The notes: generated by a model not told the origin, from the sequence alone. Numbered from the stretch's first letter, positions 47,964-60,809 are shown. The stretch: 64,000 bases of DNA from Phyto melanocephala (GCA_941918925.1 OW799233.1:139812223-139876222); one strand, 5' to 3'. Numbers and translations: made by a program.

Positions 47964-48301
47964 GTAATATTGCAATAAATTTTATATAAAATTCAATTTG
48001 ATTATAAAACATCAGTTCAATGTCAGGCATGTCAAAAACAAAAAAAAATTTATAAATTATGTATTACAAACTTATTTTGACAATAAAAATAGCGAACAAA
48101 ATTGTTTGATTTTATTTGATGTTCAACTGTGTAACCCCCCATTTAAACCCCTCATTTAATTAACCCATTAAGATGGAAACAAAAAAACATTTAAAAAAAA
48201 AACACCTAAATACCTTTAAATACTAACATTCTTACACATAATTTGTTAAATATCATCCCTTCAAATTTCTAAGCGATTTGTTTTTGTTTTTAACAGTTTC
48301 A

Positions 48302-49932
48302 CGTCGCATTTCTTTAAACAACTTTTTCCTCTAAGACTCTGCTTTTACTAGTGCTAATATTATGGGAATTTGCTTTGTTAAAAATTCTTTTGTTTTCCCC
48401 ATATGCTTTTTTCTGTTTCACATTTTTACATTCGTGTTAAGTATCAAAATGTTATTTATGAAAATTGAAAAAATTGTATACATATATAGTTTTGCTTCTC
48501 TTTCTCTCTGTAGTTGTATTGTATCTAGTTTATAGTATGAAATGTTTTTGTGTGAGTAAGAGTACCTTTTATTCTAAAATTGCTAAGAAAAAAAATGTTA
48601 TGTTGTATTTTACAGCGTTTTTATGACTCAAAAGAGAAACATGGGGATTTTCATCAATAATTTATAATAATATATATGTATATACACACATATACATACG
48701 AACCTACATATACTCAGAAGCATATACAATATTTTAATATGTACATGCACAATAGCGCATTTCCTTTTATAAAAAAAATAAAAATTAGGTTTCTGATGTT
48801 GGCATCGGTTTAGAATTTATATACAAACAGGCCGAAGACGTCTTCAGTATGTAAACTACGAAAAATACTGATTTTTTTGAGATGTAATGGAGTTCATGAG
48901 GATCTCCCTCTTTCCTGTAACGTTACATGACTGTTAAGTCAGAAAAGAGCTTTATCCCTGAAGATAGCTTGAAGATAAAAATCGGGTTAAGTATCCAACT
49001 GATATTAGTATATTTTTGTAAAAATAGATTTTTAGATCAGAAAACTCTAAGGACACAATCAAACATGTCAAATATAAGCATACTTACATTCAAAAAAATT
49101 CTGCAAAATATTCCATCTAACGTTTGGTTTTTCCCAATTAGTTGAATATTAAAAGTTTTTTATTTATTGTAGCTTTTAAGTTTTAATTTATAAACAAGTT
49201 AACATTGCGAAAAAAATAACTCAAGTCTACATATTTAAAATTATTATTTTAAGCTATTCAAATAACAGTGCGGTTCAAATAAAATTGTTATCATTGATAT
49301 GTATTGCTCACACTTGACTCTGATATCCTCACAATCATTGTATGAACTTTTCCTGAAACAGTTACTAAATTGACTTCATAGAGATACTGCGTCTGCTATT
49401 TAATTGACTAAAGGATTATTAGTAGACACCTGTCTTACTGCAAAGTTCTGTAAAAAAGCATAAAAAAAAATATTGAAATTTAAAAAAAAAAATTTAGTTG
49501 TTGTGTGTAAGAGTATACGAAATTTACATTTAAAAAAAATGTAAACTGGATATAGAGAATTTTCAAAAGTAGAATAATCAGTTTTAGTAAAACTATAATT
49601 TAATAAAAATTACGAACATGTGTATTTTACATATTAAAAAAATAACAGATTATATACATGTTTGTGTATTTTACATATTAAAAAAATCACGGATTAAAAA
49701 ATAAATTGTGCTAGGATTTACCTCTTTAATTTCTTCTGTTATATTAACTCACAAAAAGTTGTTGTGGTGTTGATAGTAATGTTTCTAAAAATTCTATTGA
49801 GCATAAAGCAACACTTACATAGACTGGTTTCTAATTGCATGTTACACTTGTCTTAATAGGATTATATTGAATATATAAACAACTTACATAACTGTGTATA
49901 AAAGTATGCTTTATCTTCTAATGCACTTTCAA
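48302..49932. other. unassigned AT-rich DNA
   Basis: A 44-bp tandem duplication (TGTATTTTACATATTAAAA twice, 49621-49700) is the only structure I see. The 72-codon frame at 48927-49145 is unrecognised. Confidence 0.4.
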
Positions 49933-50079
49933 AGGGTGGGACAAAAGTCACTATGACTAAACAAATAACCAGAATAATATAATTTTATTATCTAATTCAG
50001 AGTTAATTTTTTTTATGCAAAGAGCATATTGTCGGCATTTAAACATCAGACTTTATTTCTCGGCAACAAAAACTGTTTG

Positions 50080-50270
50080 CGCGTTGTCACTATTAACGTG
50101 GCACCGTAAGAGATTTGCCTCAAACGTGTAGAGCAGAATGTTAACGCAACACCAAAAGAATCTACCAGAGGCTTTCTGCTCAGCTTGGTATGGCTCATAG
50201 TGTACATTAAAAAACGTTTACTGTTTTTCCCATATAAGATGCTTATTAGTGATGAAGCGCATTTATATTA
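50080..50270 (+). pseudogene. ITm fossil 3, N-terminal half
   Basis: Pieces in two frames: VEQNVNATPKESTRGF and RLSAQLGMAHSVH (50125-50205), matching the linker between the HTH and the catalytic domain, then MLISDEAHLY (50240-50268), which contains the first catalytic Asp. It stops at the Helentron border. Confidence 0.7.
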
Positions 50271-50272
50271 AA

Positions 50273-53201
50273 TTTTTATACCCGCCACCAAAAAAATGGT
50301 GGGGGTATATTCATTTTGTCATTCCGTTTGTAACACATCGAAATATCCATTTTAGACCCCATAAAGTATATATATTCTGAATCGGGGTTTGATTTTATGA
50401 CGATCTAGCTATGTCCGTCCGTCTGTCCGTCTGTTGAAAGCACGATAGAGGTCGCACCGAAAAAGCTAGGGGGCTCAAATTTTGCCAGAATCTTTCTTAT
50501 AGACAAGGTTTGTTTGGTATTGAAAATGGGCTAATGGGAATATTAGGAAGAGAGTTATAGCTCGAAAAGCAAGAGTAGGTCGAAAAAACCGTGTCCTTCG
50601 AACATCGAATAAAATAGAATTGTGTCCAAACGCCTTAACGTAGACTCATGAAACTTCGAATATATATTTCCTGGGTAAAAAAAATATTTTGTCCCGAAAA
50701 TTGTCTAAATCTATGCATTAGGAGAGGAGTTATCGATCAAAATGTACGAAAATTTATACCGCACAGTGTATATTTAAAAACTAAAACGTCATAAAAGCAA
50801 CAAAATTGGATGTACGACTCGGAAATTTTGCACACTTTGCTTTTTGGTGAAAGGCTTTTTTTTACCGGAAAATCAATGTACCACGCCCACTTTTACGCCC
50901 ACCTCCCATATAACGTTTTACCTAAAATTGATATAATTTCTCTATTAATAAAGATTTTGGAATTATAAAGGGCTATATTGAAACATCTAAAATGTACTCA
51001 TTCGAAAAAATAACTTTGACACGCCTACTATAACGCCCACTTTTCACGTTATCTACCGTTAATGAAATTTAAAAGCTCATAAAACCGCTAAAATTAGAAG
51101 TATGATGATAAATTTTGCTTCGTCTATCCCCCTACGCAATTTCATTACTATGCCAAAAAATTAAGGTGCCACGCCCACTTTTACGCCCACCTCCCATATA
51201 ACGTTTTACCTAAAATTCATATAATTTCTCTATTAATAAAGATTTTGGAATAATAAAGGACTATATTGAAACACCTAAGTTGTACTCGTTAGCAAAAACA
51301 ACTTTGACACGCCTACTATAACGCTCACTTTCACTTTTGAATTGTGTCCAGACGCATAAACGTAGTCATGAAACCTCGAATATATATTTATCGAGTCAGA
51401 AGAATATTTTTCCCTGAAAATCGCTTAAATCTATGAATTAGGAAAAGAGTTATAGATAAAAATGTACGAAAATTTATACCGCACAGTGTATATTTCAAAT
51501 TTAAAATGTAATAAAACTGACAAAACTATATGTACGATTCTGAAATTTTGCAAACATGGTTTTTTGGCCAAAGTCTTCGTTATAACGGAAAATAGATGTG
51601 CCACGCACACTTTTTTCCTTAAATTTTTATTAAAATATATTAGTCATTTATATTAGCATTTATTCATCTTACACTGCGCCATTTATTGTACTGTAACTAA
51701 ATATAAGATAAAGATGATAAGATAGATGACTCTACTAGCAACTACTAGATGGCATGCTAACAACTTATGCTTATGTTCTCCTGAAGTTATGCTCTATTAA
51801 AAATGGGAATTTAGGAAAATTTTGACCTAAGTAAAAGAAAATTATCTCTAGATATTATAAACAATTTATTTTCATGTACTAATGGCTAACAAATTTTAAA
51901 ATTATACAAAACTTAATTCGTTTGAAAATCTTTTAAAAGCAAAATGTTAAAGAAGCTTAAAAATCAAAATCTTACTAATAAATTTCCCGTTTTAGAAAAA
52001 TTCTGAGAATGTTTATTTTGAATCCCCATGTGGCCCTTACAATTTAACCACCCTCTACAAAGAAAGTGATACATATTTTTATATTACTATCACACGGTGA
52101 TTCAAAATATACATTCTCAGTACATGAAAATAAATTGTTTATAATGTTTAGCGATAATTTTTTTTTTACTTAGGTCAAAATTTTCCTAAATTCCCATTTT
52201 TAATAGAGCATAACTTCAGGAGAACATAAGATAACAAACATAAATTAGCACTATTTCGTAGATAAAACTTTCCTCTTAAATTCATGTAATTTCTCTATGA
52301 ATAAAGATTTTGGAATACTAAAGTACTATATTGAAATATCTAAGTTATGTTTATTAGCAGAAACTTTATTGACACGAGTATTTTAACGGCCACTTTCATT
52401 GAAAGACTAAATTTACCAAAAGGTTTACTAGCATACCGAAGTTATAATGGGTGGTTTAATTTTAAGGGACTATGTTGATTTTGAATAAAATTATTATGAA
52501 ATTATTATCATTTATTTTTATAATGATAATATTTGTATGCTTCAGTTATGTATGGAACAAAATATTGGCCAAATGGCCCCCCCAACCTAGGCGGCACACC
52601 TCGATCCGATTGTCCATATTTTCAATGACACTGTTGATGCTCAATTGTTGGACACAATGATGAGTCGAGGTTGCTTGCTCTTTTGCCACGTTATCGTGAA
52701 AAACAGCAATGTTTCCCATTCAACGAACTAAGATGGCATTCACAGATGTTTTCACATTTCATACAGACCTGCTTTGCAGACATTTAAATATTTTTTTTAC
52801 AATTCTCACGATTGTGGACGAATTCGAACGATTATGTTGACCAAAAGAATCACGAAGTGCACAAAATGCATTTTGATTTGAACGCCCATTTTTATAAAAA
52901 TCTTTAATATTTAAAAGCGTTGCTCGATTGCGTATCTTTCCACGGTTCAAATTGAGTTAGTCTGAGATTGAGTAATGTCAAATGAAATACAAGAAAAACG
53001 TTGAAGTTTAGATGTGGTTCACTTTAAATATGGGCCCTTCAAATTTAACCACCCTCTACAAAGAAAGTGATACATAATTTATTATAAAGAGATTATTCTA
53101 TAGCGATTAACAAAATAATAAATATTGTGCTTTAAATGTACACAAAATTGGTGGTGGGCATAAAAGATTCGGCACAGCCGAATATAGTGCTCTTACTTGT
53201 T
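50273..53201 (+). mobile_element. Helentron/DINE-1-like element, copy g
   Basis: 5' TTTTTATACCCGCCACC and hairpin at 50273, GTCCGTCCGTCTG core ~50415, two ~290-bp units (CACCTCCCATATAACG at ~50900 and ~51189), a stray ITm tip at ~52030-52065 (internal rearrangement), a full ITm derivative, and the 3' hairpin and CTTGTT ending 53201. It is inserted in an ITm fossil. Confidence 0.9.
52447..53056 (-). mobile_element. ITm deletion derivative inside Helentron g
   Basis: 610 bp with both tips present (ATGGGTGGTTTAATTTTAAG left, AATTTAACCACCCTC right). The minus-strand frame at 52759-52950 gives the HTH remnant (NGRSNQNAFCALRDSFGQHN), and the C-terminal tail lies at ~52545-52580. It is among the better-preserved copies. 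Confidence 0.87.
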
Positions 53202-53682
53202 TTTTTTTATTTATTTATAGCGTCAAATTCACGCCATTAGTTATAAAGTGTGGTGAGGCATTACGTATGAAAATATCATTGATCCTTACTTTCAGTGTTA
53301 CCAATTTAGGGAATTTATCCCCAGATTGAGGATTTTTTATTTCAAAATAATAAAAATTTTGAAATTTTAGTTTGGGGATTTTGGGATTTTTATACATGTG
53401 CTTGCTACAAATATTTGAGAGCTTTACATCAAACATATATTTTTTCGAAATATAAAAACCTTTATCTTTAAAGATATTTTGTAACACGGTCGGACAACAA
53501 AACTTTAGTTATTTTATCAAAATTATACAGTTTGTTGTAAAGGCCACAAATAGAAGAATATGTAGTAATAGTAGCTTGCGTAGAATTTTTAGGGATAAAG
53601 AAAATATACAAGGAATTTTTGGGGATTATAAACCATCTTTTGGGTAAATGATTCTAAAAAAATGGTTACCCTGCTTACTTCT

Positions 53683-54135
53683 TCGAAAATGAGGATGGAA
53701 GTAATGTTTATTTAAATGGAGAGCAGTATTGGTTCCCAATATATATATACTTTACGACATGCTCTTGAGATAAGGTCACGCAGCCACTGCCCACATTGCG
53801 CGAGACAGTTTTAACTAAAATTTTTGGACAGCAAAAAATTTCTAAAATTTAACAAATATTTGGCCCACTCCTTCACCAGATTTGTCAACACCTGGCTATT
53901 TTGTTTTGCGTTGAGCGAGTGTATATTAATAAGCCCCAGACAATTCAGGATTTTAAGGCCTAAACCTATGTTCTAGCGCTACAGCCAAGAGTATATCGAA
54001 AATGGTCTAGAACGAGCTAAGCCGTAGTGTAAACAAATTTCCATCTCGTATGTTTGTTTATAAAAAAAAAATAATATAAAAACACTGACGAAGAAGTTAT
54101 TAAATTATTACCCCATGGTGAATTTTGGACCACCC
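53683..54135 (+). pseudogene. ITm fossil 3, C-terminal half
   Basis: YFFENEDGSNVYLNGEQYW (53686-53745) opens the segment. Later pieces are a decayed catalytic-Asp-2 region (~53775-53820), VYINKPQTIQDFKA (~53925-53965) and a C-terminal remnant. Stops and shifts are frequent. It is the continuation of the half at 50080-50270. Confidence 0.7.
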
Positions 54136-54136
54136 T

Positions 54137-54884
54137 ATCTATCTATATCTTTACATTCCTAAGATCTGCAAATTTCCAAACCGTTCATGATGAAACACAC
54201 TATTGTAAGAGCGCTAACACATGTGAACTTAAAATCTACATGCAACATATAAATGAATGTATAATATAATAAAAAGAAAATCAGGTTAGAAAATATTTAT
54301 GTTGTTGTACAAGTATGTTTTTGTTTTTCATAACAAACCTTGTTGCGGTATATATACAAATAAATATTTATATATTTGATTTGATCTGATGACATTGTTC
54401 TATATAACGATAACATTGTATTTTATGAACACTAAATAAATACAGCAGATAATAATATGAAAATTGACAAAGTTCTTACATGTGTTGGTATCAGGCAATA
54501 AAATGCTGCGGTAATTGAATCAAACACTAGTAAATAAAGTAAAAATATATTGAAATATAGTTATTTGTAAAAAAAAGTACAACGAATATTTAAGGAATTG
54601 TGTTCTTTTGCATAAAAATTATTTATTTTTTTTTAAACCAACAAGTCTTTGAAATTTCCTTAATATTATTAAATTATTTAAAATACTTCTAATTTTTAAA
54701 AGAAATACTAAACAACTGGAGCTAATTAATTACACTTTATATATTTCCCCTTTGAAGCAAAATTGTATGAAAGATATATAAAATAAGAGAACGGTAAGTT
54801 TATTTAACATTTTAAATACAATTTCTTACACACACGTAACGCATACAAACAACACAAATACATGTAAACAAGTACATTGGTATG
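54137..54884. other. unassigned AT-rich DNA
   Basis: No coding or repeat signal seen. Confidence 0.4.
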
Positions 54885-54886
54885 TA

Positions 54887-55438
54887 CCCTATAAGCAACT
54901 TAGCTAACTTTTAATCTGCTAAAATATGTTTTTCACATCTGACTTGTCAAATTTCTCACTGCTAAATACGTACATGTCGAGTGTAAGCATTAAAACATTA
55001 ATTATAGGGTGCTCTATTTTGCTCTGACCAGAGGCTACTTTCATGCCGATAACTACGTAGACAAAGTTACAGGCACGGACTAGTTTTAAACAATTGTAAA
55101 ACCTTTTTTCTTAACATTTCTAAAATTATTTTTTTTTTTTTTTTGAGAAATATTTAGGATAATAATTCATATATGCATGTTTTGTTATCTATTTTTCACT
55201 GGCTTCACTTTCTAACTTTACTGATTCCCAGCACAAATGGAAGAAGCAAAATAATAAAGACAAACAAGCGAAAATACTATTTAAAGTTTCAACTTCTCAA
55301 AAAAAAAAAAAAAAAAAAAAAAAAACACTCTTATGTATGCTTAAATTTGGGTAACTTTTAGACCACTATACAGTTAATTGATAAAACTTAACTTAAAGTG
55401 CTTTATTTTCGTAATCGACTACTCTATTGCTTATAGGG
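54887..55438. mobile_element. MITE with CCCTATAAGCAA ends
   Basis: Perfect 14-bp inverted ends including TA: TACCCTATAAGCAA at 54885-54898 and its complement at 55427-55440. 552 bp, noncoding, TA-flanked, so probably moved by an ITm transposase. The interior holds a Helitron 3' end (CTAG at 55080-55083) and a poly-A run (55300-55325). Confidence 0.6.
55020..55083 (+). mobile_element. Helitron 3' terminus
   Basis: GAGGCTACTTTCATGCCGAT then AACTACGTAGACAAAGTTAC, AGGCACGGA, CTAG (55080-55083) followed by T. It has the same terminal layout as the Helitrons at 12369 and 15272. The 5' end was not located. Confidence 0.6.
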
Positions 55439-55440
55439 TA

Positions 55441-56938
55441 GTTATATATGTTTGAATGAGTGTTCGTACTTGTAGAGGTTTTAGGTAGGCAACATCAGCA
55501 TTTAGGCTTAAGAATACATACCAAATTCTATGAATATAAATGCATACAGTTGGTGCTGACCTAATTTTTTGCTTGAATTACCAATCTACCAATTATAAGA
55601 GAAAATTAGTTTTGCTGTTTTTTATTTTACAATTTTTTTTATATTTTTTTTTATTTCTATATTTCTCTACTTAGTTTGTATTTTGTTTTCTGCTATTTCA
55701 TTGAAAAGGGTAGAATATAAATATATTTGAGATTTGCCAAAAGAAATTGTACCCCTTTTGCATTCGTTGTTGTGTGAAATTGTAGCTAGAGCTATACCTT
55801 CTTCTTATTTAGCTTTTGTCATCTTAAATGCTTTTCTCTGTAGAATTAAGTTTTTCAGACCCTCCAAATGTTGGACAAATAAATAGATTTCAAATTAAAA
55901 TAAAATATTTTTTTTTCTATTCTCAACGCTATTTAGTTTAGTGTACAACTTTGCAACTGCCTTAAAGGAATAACAAACAAATGAACTTTAGGTGGTGGAG
56001 ATGGGTGTATGTGTATGTATAGGGTCTTATCATAAGTCATTGATGGTCATACAGTTTTGCTATGGTGAACTGGTAATATCGCTGATACTAAATAAACATA
56101 TCAGATGATATGAATGAAAACCGCAAGGCAGAAGAAAAAGAGCGCATTACTAACGGCAAGTCGATTTAAAAGTTGCTACATTAAACCTAAGTACGAATGT
56201 TTTGAAATAATGTGTGTAGATATATATTCCCCCGAAATCATTTCTGCTTGGCTAGTTTCAGGCCAAGCTGTATTACAAGCACGAGGTAAAGAGGTGGTAC
56301 CAATTTCTATGGTTTCTTGGTGGCATAGTTTGGGAGAGCTTAAACTCTGCTCGGATTGTATAATCAAGGCTAAACAGAGACCTTTCTGATACAAAGTAAA
56401 TCATTAAGTCTCTTAAACTCATAATAGACTCGTTAGTGGTGAGGTCTCTTCGAAGAGTACGTGGTGGCGTGGTTTAATTACTAATTGCTGTTGGGCATAC
56501 TTAGGGCAACCACTGATGTTTCGATTGAAATGGAGAATAATGGTTTAGTGACTGGTGCTTACAGACATGGTGGACATGCTGACTTCAAGCAACCATATAT
56601 GTCTTGAAAGGCAACAGCAGTACTACTTGATAAATTGTTCGGCTTCTTTTGGATCGCACAACTATTTATGACATTGACTAATTACATAGCCTTTTAGGAA
56701 GAAACAAGGTTTAAGGAATAGATTTCACGATCTTATTACAGTTACATTATCCAAGAATTAATTAAGTTTGAACCTGTGACATATTGAGTGCCACTACTTG
56801 ATCACAGAAGCAACGGTTGGTGTTAGAAACTCAATACGGTGGTGAGACCACCATCAGATTATTTAACATGGTGCTGGTGCTGACGTAAATAAAACTTTAT
56901 ACTGTTACGGCGCTATAAAAATTATAGGAAGTAATATA
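55441..56938. other. unassigned; less AT-rich segment 56080-56930
   Basis: From ~56080 the composition becomes clearly less AT-rich. Overlapping open frames at 56114-56389 (+, 91 codons) and 56176-56394 (-, 72 codons) show no domain I recognise and are followed by stops. It may be a decayed retroelement or host-derived DNA. Confidence 0.3.
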
Positions 56939-57032
56939 TACACTCAAAAAACAAATCAAGTATTCCGTACTTAAATCAATCTGTAGCGGTTTCAGAAGTA
57001 TTTGATTTAAGAATGAATGTGTCAAGTACGTA

Positions 57033-59250
57033 TTTTTTATACCCGCCGCCAAAAAAATGGTGGGGGTATATTCATTTTGTCATTCCGTTTGTAACACATC
57101 GAAATATCCATTTTAGACCCCATAAAGTATATATATTCTGAATCAGGGTTCGATTTGATGACGATCTAGCTATGTCCGTCCGTCTGTCCGTCTGTTGAAA
57201 GCACGATAGAGGTCGCACCGAAAAAGCTAGGGGGCTCAAATTTTGCCAGAATCTTTCTTATAGACAAGGTTTGTTTGGTATTGAAAATGGGCTAAATCGG
57301 AATATTAGGAACAGAGTTATAGCTCAAAAAGCAAGAGTAGGTCGAAAAAACCGTGTCCCTCGAACATCGAATAAAATGGAATTGTGTCCAAACGCATTAA
57401 CGTAGACTCATGAAACTTCGAATATATATTTCCTGAGTAAAAACAACATTTTTTCATGAAAATTATCTAAATCTATGCATTAGGAGAAGAGTTATCGATT
57501 AAAATGTACGAAAATTTTTACCGCACAGTGTATTTTTCGGTATATTTAAAAACAAAAACGTCATAAAAGCAACAAAATTGGATGTACGACTCTGAAATTT
57601 TGCACACTTTGTTTTTTGGTAAAACGCTTTTTTTTAACGGAAAATCAATGTGCCACGCCCACTTTTACGCCCACCTCCCATATAACGTTTTACCAAAAAT
57701 TCATATAATTTCTCTATTAATATAGATTTTGGAATGGCAAAGGGCTGTATTGAAACACCTAAGTTGTACTCATTCGCAAAAATAACTTCGACACGCCTAC
57801 TATAACGCCCACTTTTCACGTTATCTACCGGTAATGAAATTTAAAAGCTCATAAAACCGCCAAAATGAGAGGTATGATGATAAAATTTGCCACGTATATC
57901 CCCCTAGGCAATGTCATTACTGTGCCAGAAAATTAAGGTGCCACGCCCACTTTTATGCCCACATCCCATATAACGTTTTACCTAAAATTCATATAATTTC
58001 TCTATTAATAAAGATTTTGTAATACCAAAGGGTTATATTGAAACACCTAGGTTGTACTCATTCGCAAAAATAACTTTGACACGCCCACTTTTCACGTTAT
58101 CTAACGTTAATGAAATTTAAAAGCACATAAACACGCCTACTATAACGCCCACTTTTCACGTTATCTACCGTCAATGAAATTTAAAAGCTCATAAAACCGC
58201 CAAAATTAGAGGTATGATGATAAAATTTGCTACGAATATCCTTCTAATCAATGTAATCGTTGGGCCAAAAAGTTAAGGTAACACTCTCACTTTAACGCCC
58301 ACCTCCCATAACGGTTTATATTAAATTCATGTAATTTCTCTATTGACAAATTTTTTGGGAAAATAAAGGACTATATTGAAATATCTAAGTTGTATTTATT
58401 AGCAGAAACTTTATTGACACGCCTACTTTAATGCCCACTTTCATTGAAAGACTACATTTACAAAAGCATTTTAGTAGCATATCGAAGTTATAAAGGGTGG
58501 TTAAATTTTAAGGGCGATGTTGAATTTAAATAAAAAGCAAATTATTTAGGAAATTATTATTATTTCTTTTTATAATGATAATATTTGTATGGTTGAATTA
58601 CGTATTTAACAAAATATCTTCCAAATGACCCCCCCCCCCCCATCCTTGGCGCCACTCCTCTATCTGATGTTCCAAATTTTCAATGACAATGTTGATGCTC
58701 AATAGTTAGGGATGATGATGAGGCGAGGTTGAATGCTCTTTTGCTACACTATCGCAAAAAACAGCAATGGTGCCCATTCAACGAACTAAGAAGGCATTCA
58801 CAGATTTTCTAACATTTTATACAGACCTGTTTTGCAGAAATTTAAATATTTTTTACAATTTTCCCGATTGTGGACGAATTTGAACGATTACGTTGACCAA
58901 AAGAATTACGAAGTGCACAAAATGCATTTTGACTTGAACGCCCATTTTTATAAAAAAAACCTGAATAACTTTAAAGCGTTGCTCTTTCCACGGATCAAAT
59001 TGAGTAAGTTTGAGATTGAGAAATGTCAAGTGAAATGCAGAAAACAAATTTAAAGACTAGGTGTAGTGCACCTTCAACATGGGCCCTTAAAATTTAACCA
59101 CCCTCTACAAAGAAAGTGATATATATTTTATTATAAAGAGATTATTCCAAAGCGATTAACAAAATAATAAATATTGTGCTTTAAATGTACACAAAATTGG
59201 TGGTGGGTATAAAAGATTCGACACAGCCGAATATAGTGCTCTTACTTGTT
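57033..59250 (+). mobile_element. Helentron/DINE-1-like element, copy h
   Basis: 5' TTTTTTATACCCGCCGCC at 57033, core ~57175, about three repeat units (CACCTCCCATATAACG at ~57671, CACATCCCATATAACG at ~57960, CACCTCCCATAACGG at ~58299, with a local partial duplication near 58080-58160), an ITm derivative, and the 3' hairpin (GATTCGACACAGCCGAAT, one mismatch) ending CTTGTT at 59250. Confidence 0.9.
58493..59105 (-). mobile_element. ITm deletion derivative inside Helentron h
   Basis: 613 bp with both tips (AAGGGTGGTTAAATTTTAAG left, AATTTAACCACCCTC right), each next to TA. A C-run (58628-58641) and a 12-bp gap in the HTH remnant (~58980) are private changes. Confidence 0.87.
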
Positions 59251-59868
59251 AATTTAAGGAATAGTTAGGCTGAAAAAAGTTTGACTTTAAGAATTATTAG
59301 CTTGATTTCAGTCCGAAACCGTATTTGACATAAGCTTAGAAAAAGTTTCATCCAAGTCTAAATGTGATTGACAATTAATCATAAGGTGTGCTTGTTTCAA
59401 GGATTCGTAACTTGGTTCTACCGTTTCATAGTACAATATCTTCACTACTTACCTTTTGACATTTTCTTAGCGATACGCTTCATTAAAACTAAAAAATAAA
59501 ACTAACGAACAAATCATGAAGGCTAAGTTAACTCCAAAACTGCTACAGCTTTGTTTTTGTAAGTATTGCTTCTTATAGCTAAAGTAAATATAAACAAAAT
59601 GAGAATTATAAAAATATACTTGAAATTTTAAAGAGTTTATTTACCTAAGATAATGTCTAAAAAATATAAGTTTGTTTTTAATTGGGAAAAATTAAACTTA
59701 ATTTAAGAAGTTAATTCTTATTTTAATAGTCTTGTACTTGATATTGTAAAACAATCTCGTTCTGTACTCAGAATCATAAATAAATCATACTTGAATTTTT
59801 AAGCACGATTTCGGCTTAAATTAAGAATTTAATTCTAAGATTTAGAACATCATTTTTCTTTCTGTGTA

Positions 59869-60192
59869 CATATGTATATAAATCTTACAATATTAAGTCA
59901 TGCGATTATCCAGCACACAAACGATAACACATTCTTTTTAACATTTCTATAAGTAACAACAAGAAGACAAATTATGTAATGAGAAGTTTTGATGAGACGT
60001 AAAATTAAAACTGCCACCCTACCATTCATCACTAGATTCTTATTTAAATAATTGTCCACATGTTTTTGCCATTCATTCCTGGAAAGAATTTATCACAACT
60101 TTTAAGCTAATTTCTACATTGAAAAATACTTTTTTAATTGAACATTTTATAATCATATTTAAAGATTTTATAAATTTATTTTTATTTTTTTA
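59869..60192. other. unassigned AT-rich DNA
   Basis: I see nothing coding or repetitive. Confidence 0.4.
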
Positions 60193-60809
60193 TTTTTTAT
60201 ACCCACCACCAAAAAAATGGTGGGGGTATATTCATTTTGTCATTCCGTTTGTAACACATCGAAATATCCATTTTAGACCCCATAAAGTATATATATTCTG
60301 AATCGGGGTTTGATTTTATGACGATCTAGCTATGTCCGTCCGTCTGTCTGTCAGTTGAAAGCACGATAGAGGTCGCACCGAAAAAGCTAGGGGGCTCAAA
60401 TTTTGCCAGAATCTTTCTTATAGACAAGGTTGGTTTGATATTGAAAACGGGCTAAATTGGAATATTAGGAAGAGAGTTATAGCTCGAAAAGCAAGAGTAG
60501 GTCGAAAAAACCGTGTCCTTCGAACATCTAATAAAATGGGATTGTGTCCAAACGCCTTAACGTAGACTCATGAAACTTCGAATATTTATCTCCTGGGTAA
60601 AGGAAATATTTTCCCCCGAAAATTGTCCTAATCTATGCATTAGGAGAGGAGTTATCGTTCAAAACGTACGAAAATTTATACCGCACAGTGTATTTTTCGG
60701 TATATTTAAAAACAAAAACGTCATAAAAGCAACAAAATTGGATGTACGACTCTGAAATTTTGCACACGTTGCTTTTTGGTGAGACGCTTTTTTGTAACGG
60801 AAAATTAAT

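Larger units (their letters stand above)
46874..48301. repeat. tandem duplication, unit 2 (1428 bp)
   Basis: Starts at TCATCTTTTCAGATGAAG and ends at TAACAGTTTCA (48301), where unique DNA (CGTCGCATTTC) follows. It contains a second copy of the ITm catalytic fragment (46874-47211), both right tips (47226-47244 and 47369-47387) and the shortened MITE. It lacks the ITm left end. Confidence 0.92.
49933..54136 (+). mobile_element. ITm fossil split by Helentron g
   Basis: Tips: AGGGTGGGACAAAAG at 49933 and, inverted, AGGGTGGTCCAAAAT ending at 54136. The left half (to ~50272) contains a decayed pre-catalytic region, QLGMAHSVH and MLISDEAH with catalytic Asp 1. The right half (from ~53683) continues with YFFENEDGSNVYLNGEQYW. 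The Helentron at 50273-53201 sits between them. Without it the element would be ~1.28 kb, a normal ITm size. Confidence 0.7.
56939..59868. mobile_element. possible TACACT/TACACAG MITE split by Helentron h
   Basis: Left TACACTCAAAAAACAAATCA at 56939; right TTTTTCTTTCTGTGTA ending 59868; TA at both borders. Helentron h (57033-59250) lies inside. Without it the element would be ~710 bp. Parts of the two arms (AAGTATTCCGTACTTAAATC against AATTTAAGCCGAAATCGTGC) look related. Tip similarity is short, so this is tentative. Confidence 0.4.

Noticed and set aside
52472..52660. Hydrophobic 62-codon frame also found near 25498, possibly a small membrane protein
   Set aside because: It reads antisense through the ITm derivative tail and is carried to several sites only because the Helentron is repetitive.
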